Shown here: piece after piece, positions 56,138 through 64,000 of the stretch
Layout of the letters: each line of letters opens with the position of its first letter
Numbering within the stretch: the first letter of the stretch is position 1
Origin: Paramarasmius palmivorus
Lineage: Eukaryota; Basidiomycota; Agaricomycetes; Agaricales; Marasmiaceae
Direction of reading: 5' to 3'
Assembly (NCBI GenBank): GCA_037176845.1
Contig: JAYKXP010000028.1
Coordinates: 372,001 to 436,000 of the forward strand
Length of the DNA stretch: 64,000 nucleotides
Position numbers and translations under genes: made by a program
The notes under the pieces: generated by a model
What the model saw: only the letters and a program-made list of their open reading frames with translations
The model's database searches: none
What the model was told of the DNA's origin: nothing

Positions 56138-58243
56138 ATGGCGGACGCGCATACTCGACGACTCTGCGCCCAAATCGTCTCCACTCACTTTGGTCCTCTT
56201 TCAGCAAAAGTCGCAGAAACCCTTCTTACACGCGGTCGTCTTACCTTCCCTGTTCTTGTCCGATTTTCTCAGCTCAAACCAAGGACGGTTCGGACTTGCA
56301 TCCTCGTACTCGTTCAGCATAATGTTCTCTGGCATGCTACACCTGAAGATGAGGGAGGTCAAGAAGTCTTTGAATTCAACATGGATGAATGCTTGAACAG
56401 GCTCAGCTTCGGATTCTATGCCTACCAGGCTCAATTACTTTTCGGCGATGCGGTATGTGAGTCAGTTGTAGTGATTGAGCTCAAGGACAACCTCATCTCC
56501 TTTCCATAGGCATCGGAAATAGTTCAGCTCATACTGGATCATGGAAAATTGAGGTCGCCGGAGATTTTATCTAATCTGGTCTGGGACGAGCGCAAGGGTA
56601 AGTCGTCAATTACTTCTCAAGCGCTTTTTGTATCTATTGCAAGTCCAGGGAATGCACTATACACCCAAGCACTACATAAACTCGTTTCCCAGCATTACCT
56701 CAAACCCGCTACCATCCTTGCTCACATATCTCCGCGCGATAAACGTATACAGTACGAGGCCGAAGAGAGGGCAAAAATATCCGGACTACCTACCGCTAAA
56801 CAGTTACGGGAGGCACGGGAGACGGCTTATGCGAGATTGAAAAGGGAAGAAGAGGACGCAGAGAAAGTTGGCCTGGTCAGCTATAGCTCCCTTGAACTAT
56901 CTTCGAACGTCTGGCTGATGTCCATCAGAAAAGAAAGGCGCTGGACAATATACCCAAGTCGAAAAAGGTACTGTGACACCCAGCACTTGATGCCCTTGCA
57001 TCATTAGTTAGTGATGGCACGAGTATTGAGTGTTGGATTTCTCTCCGTTGGCCTGCCTCGCTGATTCTTGCCCCGACAGAGGAAAACAACGGCTGACGTT
57101 GAGGACGAAACTGTAGTTGACGTGCGCCTCGTACCTTCACAGTAATGCGTCCCCACCTGACATAACTGATAGGACACGATCTATTTTCGCGTCAACTACG
57201 ATCGATTTAACATCCATCTGCGGAACTCAGTAAGCTACTGTCCACTGTACGTCCTGCAACGATCTAAATTATTCTATAGCTCATCGAAAGAGCCGCAAAA
57301 GAACGTTTCAATGACGCTGTTGCCCTTGTTCTCAGCGCCGCCTTGAAACTGACAGAATCGACACAGATGAGTGTCGCCGATGTCAGATCCGGTTCGTTTT
57401 CCTATAGCAAAAGCGAGCCACAACTGATCACCACGCATAGACCCCATATCCATCTCGAATATCATAGTTCATTTAAACTCTCCCGACGATGAAGATACCC
57501 TCACCTCAGGTCTCGTTGGGAGCGGTTCAAAAAAACCTTCACCAGCCGCCTGCGTAAAGGAATACCTCGGTATGCTTTCCAACGCAGACAATCCCACACA
57601 AAGCGGCCGAGAAGCTGCCTTCATCACGTTCACATCAAAATCCGGCGGCGGAAGTGGTGGAAGTAAAGTTCAAGTTGACTTTGAGGTCGTTGCCAGACGA
57701 TTACGTCGACGTCTCCTCGAAGATGTCACTCGAGAAAAACACGGTACAGAGGGTGTTCGAATCGTTCGTCTTCTCTTGTCTTCAGGAAAGATGGACGAAA
57801 AGGCTATATCCAAGACGGTGATGATGGCCGCGAAGGATGTTCGCTCCTTGTTGACTGCGTTGACTGCGGACGGGTTGATTAGCACGTTCGAGGTTGCAAA
57901 GTCGGCTGATAGGAATCCGACAAGGATGTTCTATTTGTGGTATGTGGATGAGCATAAGGCCTTCACAGGGATATTGCAGAACCTGTATAAAACTCTGTTT
58001 AATATCAGCGCGAGGAGAGAGGTAGAGAGAGAGGATCCTATGGTGAAGGCGGTGTTAGAAAAGAGGGAACGAACAGATGTGCGAGAGGACGAAGAAGGGC
58101 TTCTGAGTGCGATGGAGAAGGACGTGATTAAGAGCTGGGAAGACAAAGAGGAGAGGCTTGGAATATTAGAGGGGAGATTACAAGAGTGTGTGTTTGTTGT
58201 GAGAGAATTAGGAAGGGCCGTTAGCTTAGAAGTTGAAGTTTGA
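56138..58243 (+). CDS. RPC82: RNA polymerase III subunit RPC3/RPC82
   Basis: RPC82 is part of the Pol III-specific RPC82-RPC34-RPC31 subcomplex needed for initiation at tRNA and 5S genes. The ATG at 56138 gives MADAHTRRLCAQIVSTHFGP, then VAETLLTRGRLTFPVLVRFS and VRTCILVLVQHNVLWHATPE, the first winged-helix repeats. A second exon reads ASEIVQLILDHGKLRSPEIL. A middle exon covers TQALHKLVSQHYLKPATILA; the last large exon has FEVVARRLRRRLLEDVTREK, GVRIVRLLLSSGKMDEKAIS, MAAKDVRSLLTALTADGLIS and PTRMFYLWYVDEHKAFTGIL, matching the C-terminal winged helices and the NPTRMFYLW-type motif of the family. It ends SLEVEV at TGA 58241-58243. Seven or so introns, several hidden because the frame runs through. 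Confidence 0.9.
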
Positions 58244-58358
58244 TGTCAAATATACATGTACCAGAGATCTAGGGAGTCTGCGAGAGTCGACGAAGTGTTA
58301 CAGATTCCAGATGTTACCTATAAGTTACATAGTATACATTGTATAATACCATAATGCA

Positions 58359-59567
58359 TTACTGATCCTCAAGCCATGTTCGCAGTCCCCTTACCAATGC
58401 TATAGCAGAAACCTCTAGCCCTTCATCTCGTCCCCTCGGAATCTCCAAAATCAGCCTTTTTCGAGCTGAATACATATTGTGGGATAGGCTCAGCGTGCCA
58501 TAGGTGCTACCACCATAGTGAATAGGCTTTGAAGACGGCGTATAGAACAAGCCTACTGTTCGGGGAGTGAATGACACCGAGAGATCAGAGAACGGGATGG
58601 GCGTAATCTGGGCCCTCCTAGGAGGCGGTGTTGGTGGCAATGACTCTGAAGCCCTAGTACGCTTTCTATTTCTGGACCGGAAGATGTCCAAGATGGACTT
58701 CTGTTTTTGGTGGAACGCAAGGGTGGATGAGGAGGCATAGTCTGCATGGTAGAATGTAGATGATCGTGATGGAGGTATTGAGATGACATATGGGCTGTTC
58801 ATGTCCTCTTCAGATTTTTTATTTGGTGTGTCAACGTGATTGGTCAATGTAGCCTCACTGGCGAGGGAAAGCTGGGATTCGGAGTGTCTGAGGCTCGGAG
58901 CCGAGACGGAGGCAGAGGGTACACTCCGGATAAGGGCAATGTCTTCTGGTAAAGTGACTAGCCCACGGCGTTTACCCTCAACGGCGATAAGGTCCTCGAG
59001 TCTGCTCCGGGGTTGGAGGAGTACAAACAGGTCCTTGTAAGCTTCATGTCGAGGATTGTGGAGTGACGTCGAATCAAGAAGAAGGTCCTCTTGGGTAAGC
59101 AGAGCAATGAAGAGATCAAGAGTCCTCAATTCCCGATGGGAAGAGAACAACGGTGGCCTGTTCGATGAACCGCCTTCTACAAACTCCGGAGTCGAGGAGG
59201 ATGAGGGGAATGGATCCGACGTATACGGGGGTCGAATAAGGGTATTGTACGCTGGAAGATAGGTAGACCGCAATACGTGCATGCATGCTATGAACGAAAT
59301 TAGCAAGTATTCCAAGTCGATGTCTCCTGAAATGGGCTCACCAATGTAGAGTGACGTATTAACAAGCCTCAGGGAGACCTGAAGCCAATACAAGGTCTCT
59401 CGTTGCCTGACATCCTTGGTATCTCCCTGTAACGGCCCGTCTGACTGAGGAAATGTAGCATAGATGATATTCAGCAAAACATTATGGGGAAGATTCGCGA
59501 ATTTTGGGGCAGTTCGAGTAGATCTGGGAAGATATGGAGGAGGAGGAGCTTTGATGTCGAGGATCAT
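58359..59567 (-). CDS. Unknown conserved-looking protein, 402 aa, F-box-like N-terminus
   Basis: Single-exon frame with ATG at 59567 (MILDIKAPPPPYLPRSTRTA). I do not recognise a named family. Near residue 25 LPHNVLLNIIYATFP resembles the first helix of an F-box. The segment RETLYWLQVSLRLVNTSLYI and the following helices up to about residue 120 look ordered. The middle is Ser/Pro-rich and probably disordered, with a basic patch RSRNRKRTRASE. The C-terminal 80 residues (FSDLSVSFTPRTVGLFYTPS, GGSTYGTLSLSHNMYSARKR, LVRGLRTWLEDQ) look folded. No transmembrane segments or signal peptide. It overlaps no other credible gene; convergent with RPC82 and divergent from DBP4 (128 bases between starts). 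Confidence 0.75.
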   Translation of the reverse strand: MILDIKAPPPPYLPRSTRTAPKFANLPHNVLLNIIYATFPQSDGPLQGDTKDVRQRETLYWLQVSLRLVNTSLYIGEPISGDIDLEYLLISFIACMHVLRSTYLPAYNTLIRPPYTSDPFPSSSSTPEFVEGGSSNRPPLFSSHRELRTLDLFIALLTQEDLLLDSTSLHNPRHEAYKDLFVLLQPRSRLEDLIAVEGKRRGLVTLPEDIALIRSVPSASVSAPSLRHSESQLSLASEATLTNHVDTPNKKSEEDMNSPYVISIPPSRSSTFYHADYASSSTLAFHQKQKSILDIFRSRNRKRTRASESLPPTPPPRRAQITPIPFSDLSVSFTPRTVGLFYTPSSKPIHYGGSTYGTLSLSHNMYSARKRLILEIPRGRDEGLEVSAIALVRGLRTWLEDQ

Positions 59568-59695
59568 GGTGGTAGTAGTCAGAGATGCTCAGCACTTGTC
59601 AGAGCTTTATAAGAGGTCCATATTGAATGGGCGCTTGTCTGCGCAGTAGGTGACCGCAGTTTTCAATTGATGGCGGAGCGTCCTAAATTTCTCTC

Positions 59696-62411
59696 ATGCC
59701 TGCCATCGTGCCGCCTAAAAAATCAAAACGGCCTCAAAAGCCTGTAAGGTCTGCGAAAGCAAAGAGAATAACAGAGGTTCAGAAAATAGAGAATTTGGAT
59801 AAGCAAGCATTGGAATATGTTCGTCTCCTTTCTCTTTTACAAGCTGTAGACTAGCTAACTTTCTTGAGCAGGAACCTCCTGCAGACCTCAAGGCTTTCAA
59901 CGATCTTCCCATTTCCGAATACACGAAGAAGGGGCTGAAGAAAGCTTCGTTTACGACGATGACAGATATCCAAGCTCAAAGTATTCCGGTATCATTGAAA
60001 GGAAAGGACGTATTGGGTGCAGCGCGGACTGGAAGCGGAAAAACACTTGCTTTTCTTATCCCCGTGCTGGAAACTCTCTACCGGAAGAAATGGGGACCGC
60101 AGGATGGCCTAGGAGCCTTGATCATATCTCCCACTCGTGAGCTGGTAAGTCGCATTTTATCAGTATACTAGAACCAAATTCACATTCCTAGGCCGTGCAA
60201 ATCTTTCAAGTTCTTAGATCCATCGGCGGATACCATTCGTTTTCAGCTGGTCTTGTCATCGGTGGCAAAAATCTCAAGGATGAAAGCGAAAGACTTTCGC
60301 GCATGAACATACTGGTCGCGACTCCTGGGCGTCTCCTGCAGCATATGGACCAGACAGTCGGTTTTGAATCCGACAACCTACAGCTCCTCGGTATGATTCA
60401 ATCTATATGCTTGGTGCTATATATTCACTTTGTACGATAGTCCTGGACGAAGCGGATCGTATACTCGATATGGGCTTCCAACGTACACTATCTGCTCTCC
60501 TGTCACATCTTCCAAAGTCCCGACAAACCTTACTGTTTTCCGCTACCCAAACGCGATCAGTTAACGACCTTGCACGTCTTAGTCTCCATGATCCCATACC
60601 AATAGGTGTCGACCCAGCCGACGGTCCATCTACATCAACAGGCATCTCAGATCCTTCGTCCTCATCGTCCCTGACTGTCCCTCAAAATCTCGAACAACAC
60701 TACCTCGTTTGCAACCTTGACCAAAAACTCTCCATTCTTTGGTCCTTTATCAAGTCTCACCTCCATTCTAAAATAATCGTCTTCATGTCGGCCTGTAAAC
60801 AAGTCCGGTTTGTTTTCGAGACCTTTTGCCGCCTGCATCCTGGTATACCGCTTATCCACTTGCACGGCAAACAGAAACAATCCGCCAGATTGACAATGTA
60901 CGAAAAGTTTACCCAATCCAAGACGGCAGTGTTGTTTGCAACGGATATTGCCGCACGAGGATTGGATTTTCCTAGCGTGGACTGGGTGTTACAGCTCGAT
61001 GCGCCGGAAGATGCGGAGACGTACGTGCATCGGGTAGGCAGGACGGCGAGGTATGAGAGTAAAGGAAAGGCACTATTATTCTTGTGTCCGAGCGAGGAAG
61101 AGGGTATGGTCGAGGCGTTGAAGAAGAAGAATATTGTGGTGAACAAGATAAAAGTGAAGCCCAGTCGGCAGCAGGACATTCAGAACCAGCTGCAGAACCT
61201 CGCGTTCCAGGACCCCGAGATCAAGTATTTGGGTCAACGTGTAAATATCCCTTCCCTGTGTCCTTCCAGTCATTGTCTCATTCATTCGATTCATAGGCGT
61301 TCGTATCGTATCTACGCTCGATACATCTGCACAAGGACAAGTCAATATTCAAGCTTACTGAGTACCCTATCAACGCATTTGCGGAGTCACTTGGTCTTCC
61401 TGGGGCACCCAAGATCAAGTTCTTGAGTAAAGAGATGGCCAAGCAAAAACAGAAGAAGAATGCAGACAGGACTGCTGAAGCTGCCAAAGACGAAGCTTTG
61501 AAGGCGATGAGAAGTGATGATGACGAAGAAGACAGCGTCGATGAAAACACGTCTGATGAAGGGGAGAGTGAGGATGAAGACAAGAAGGATGCGAAATCTG
61601 CCAAGGTGAGCTTCTCGGTGTATTCTAGAGAGACTAGTTGACCGACTGGAAACAGCCTGCCGTCAGAACAAAATACGACCGGATGTTTGAACGCAAGAAC
61701 CAGGACGTTCTATCTCAACACTACACCAAGCTTATCGAAGACTCTAACCCCGCAGACGACGAAGAGGACTTCATCACTCTAAAACGCGCAGATCATGAAC
61801 TTCCTTCTGCGTCTTTACAGGACGTCAAGTTTGAGAATCTATCAAAGAACAAGATGAAGTTGAGTAACGCGAAACGGAAGATGATTCTGAATGCACCAGC
61901 GAGAGAAAAGATCGTCTTTGGCGAGGATGGTGTTGGTGTGGAAGCTAGTGTTGGTGAAGATGGCGAGAGATGGGTCGAAGAGAAAGGTGGAATGAAAGGT
62001 GTTGTTGAGGAAGGCAGGCGGTACGCAGACCTCGAGAGAAATAAGATGAGGGAGGCGGATGTCATTGACAAGGCCGAAGCGAAGGAGAAAAAGAGAGAGA
62101 AAAAGAGGAAGAGAAAGGAAAGGGAAAGGATGGTATGTCCTGAGCAAATGTTGAGGTTTTATTCTACTGACCGTTTGGCGAAGCTCCAGAACGAAACTGG
62201 TGCAGCCTCTATTGGCGGGCTAGACGACAGCGAGGACGATGGTTACGTCTCGCCAGAGTTTGATCTACCTACTTCATCGGATGAGGAGCGAGAATACACC
62301 AGGCCGGCAAAACGGAGTAAAGGAATCAATGGGGATCACCATCCGCCAGAATTTTCCACTTTGGAGGACGAGGAGGAGCGAGCGCTTGCGTTGCTACGTA
62401 GAGGTAGATAA
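59696..62411 (+). CDS. DBP4: DEAD-box RNA helicase DBP4/HCA4 (ribosome biogenesis)
   Basis: Dbp4/Hca4 (DDX10 in animals) is a nucleolar helicase that releases U14 snoRNA during 18S rRNA maturation. The ATG at 59696 gives [17 protein letters not shown]; the Q-motif follows in [20 protein letters not shown], then AARTGSGKT (Walker A), SPTREL (split by an intron), [41 protein letters not shown] (DEAD box, exon at about 60440), [17 protein letters not shown] (SAT), [57 protein letters not shown] and [18 protein letters not shown]. The Dbp4-specific part then reads [38 protein letters not shown], acidic [20 protein letters not shown], and a long charged tail with [14 protein letters not shown]. 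Stop TAA 62409-62411. About five introns. Confidence 0.95.
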
Positions 62412-62543
62412 ACATGACATCCTGTCAATGATATGCATCTCTATGGCCCTCTGGTATACGAATCTAATCAAGAATATGCTACAGCGTGGTACGTGCAATA
62501 AACAAGAACATGTAACGATACAGTGATGGAATGAATGTAAGTA

Positions 62544-64000
62544 CTAGCATGCGACTTCGGCGAATTTAGACTTGAGTGTAAAAGGTGCAGCAATCGCAGC
62601 CAAAAAATCCGAAAAGTCGGAATCTCTGTCCACTATACGTTTGAGCTCCTGCATTTGGGCCCTGGTGGGTAAATGCGTGAGTAGAACGAAGAAATAATCG
62701 TCTTTGGGTGTCTGGTTGTCGAAAATGAGGTTGATCTTGTTTTTTCCTTCCATCAAATACGGTCCGAGGTCAAAATTTCCTTCCGGAGTCAACTGTATTT
62801 CTATTGAGTATCGAACCAGTGACAACGAAAACAGTATTGCTCACAGTAAGTGGTGGTGTTAGTCGGATACTATCCGATTGTCCTCCTATCGATGCCCGCA
62901 AAGAGATCATCAGACCACCTTCTTGTGGCCACGATGATTTCATCTTGTTGATCAAGTAGTGCGGCTTCGCTGGTTTACTATCAGCGATGATATCCAGTAT
63001 ATGCTGAACATCAGCTGATTTGTAGCACCCCAAAGAGACGCAAATGCTTTTGTGAATGTTGTCGTAACTGATACAGGAGGTATCGGATTAGAACTGGCTT
63101 TGCTGAAAAAAGCGATACAAAAGTCACCTCTTGCATTGTACCCGGCGATTCCACTTTTCTACATTCTCCCAATGTTCCTTGAACAGGTCCAACGAGAAAT
63201 TAATTCGCTGTCCCCTAGGTGGGAGTCGTTGATGAGCTATGATTTGCGTCTGTGGACCAAAATGATCTGTTATACAGTCGTTAGTATCTGTAGACCGTGC
63301 ATGTATCTATTCCACGGACCAAGGGCAGGAATGTAGATCTTGTGAGTTGTCGGAGGATTGACAGATCCGAATTGGGGTATACGATCACAAATAGGTGTGG
63401 AATGGCGGGGCGTTAGTCTGTCGGCATTAATGCCAACCACTGGGAGTGGAGATGCTGAATGGGAAACCGAGTGTGGGGAGGCTTGAACAGGCTGCGGCTG
63501 CGGCTGAGCTGGGACGGATGATCGATCCGAACCTGCCTCTGTCAGTGACGGGGAGGAGATGCGTCTTGAGTTCGCCACTGAAGGTGGAACGTTGTTGACG
63601 TTCGGGTTCGGATCAGTAGGTGGAATTTCTGGCAATTGAGTTGGGTGTGGGGATTCGAGGATGACGGACGCCCCCGATATACTCATATCTGGTTCTTGAA
63701 TAGGTTGCGGTGAGTAAGGTACTGGTGTGTTTCGTATTTTGTCTGTTTGGGCATCGATCTTTACCGGAGTCTGGGCGGGCTCAGCTTGTGAAATTGGTTC
63801 GGGGGGTGTAGTTGTCGATACTGAAAGTTGTGGACGATTTGTTTGGACGCTCGATGGTTGCATCACTACCGCTGGGGAGGCCGTTCTCGAAAATTTTCGT
63901 CTATCCTTCTCGGTCTCTTTTCGATAGAACTGCGACGGATCTTCAACTCGCCGAATTCTGGAAGCTGCGTCGAATATTGGAGTAGCGCTCCTAGACATCG
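62544..64000 (-). CDS. Unknown multi-exon protein, 5' end off window
   Basis: Minus-strand gene running off the right edge; a frame opening with ATG (MSRSATPIF) at 63998 may be the true start or an internal Met. I do not recognise the family. The N-terminal 240 residues are disordered, rich in Pro, Ser, Thr and Gln (PAQPQPQPVQASPH), then HKIYIPALGPWN. Spliced downstream exons read PRGQRINFSLDLFKEHWENV, EKWNRRVQ (about 63130-63220), ICVSLGCYKSADVQHILDII (about 62990-63040), INKMKSSWPQEGGLMISLRA, and a last exon with FDLGPYLMEGKNKINLIFDN, FFVLLTHLPTRAQMQELKRI, ending FAEVAC at the stop 62544-62546. The segment around GKNKINLIF followed by FFVLLTH suggests a small beta domain. Introns at about 62820-62850, 63050-63130 and 63240-63280. 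Convergent with DBP4 (132 bases apart). Confidence 0.6.

Overview
This window is nuclear DNA of a filamentous fungus, most likely a basidiomycete of the Agaricomycetes. Genes are closely packed on both strands, most are cut by many short introns (about 45-75 nt, GT...AG), and every recognisable product belongs to a standard fungal family. I could not name the species. There is no sign of a bacterial, organellar or viral replicon. Spans given for genes include introns; splice sites were read by eye, supported by frame continuity and by family motifs.

Layout, left to right. 1-903 (-): 5' part of an omega-amidase/nitrilase gene running off the left edge. 1296-3056 (+): unknown proline-rich protein. 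3795-9376 (-): very intron-rich HyuA-HyuB hydantoinase/5-oxoprolinase. 9927-10906 (-): UMP-CMP kinase. 11295-14445 (-): HOOK dynein adaptor. 15369-18601 (+): Rco1-like double-PHD protein. 18992-20410 (-): CDC50 flippase subunit. 20631-23587 (-): CDC5/Cef1 spliceosomal Myb protein. 24580-27505 (+): Zn2Cys6 transcription factor. 27767-29246 (-): Nup37-like nucleoporin. 29506-30576 (+): short Crinkler-type P-loop NTPase. 30833-32908 (+): TRAPPC13. 33004-33668 (-): SRP14. 33860-35671 (+): MET1-type uroporphyrinogen-III methyltransferase. 35798-36689 (-): SPC25. 36998-53853 (+): three tandem cellular RNA-dependent RNA polymerases. 54070-56018 (-): class I histone deacetylase. 56138-58243 (+): RNA polymerase III subunit RPC3/RPC82. 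58359-59567 (-): unknown protein. 59696-62411 (+): DBP4/HCA4 DEAD-box helicase. 62544-end (-): unknown protein running off the right edge.

The stand-out region is the 17 kb RdRP array. Three head-to-tail paralogues of the QDE-1/Rdp1 family (eukaryotic RNA silencing) each keep the catalytic D-x-D-G-D loop, and in each copy that loop is assembled around a 12-nt microexon flanked by short introns. An 8-nt microexon lies just upstream in each copy. Unspliced, the loop appears broken; spliced, it is intact. The copies share a TTTGACCTG element upstream of their start codons but differ at two otherwise conserved motifs, and their acidic N-termini have diverged strongly, which suggests duplication followed by specialisation. 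A separate 10-nt microexon occurs in the hydantoinase gene.

Most of the remainder is housekeeping (splicing, Pol III transcription, ribosome biogenesis, secretion, trafficking, kinetochore, nuclear pore). Several pairs are divergent and share short intergenic regions. Apart from the RdRP array there is no evidence of a functional gene cluster.
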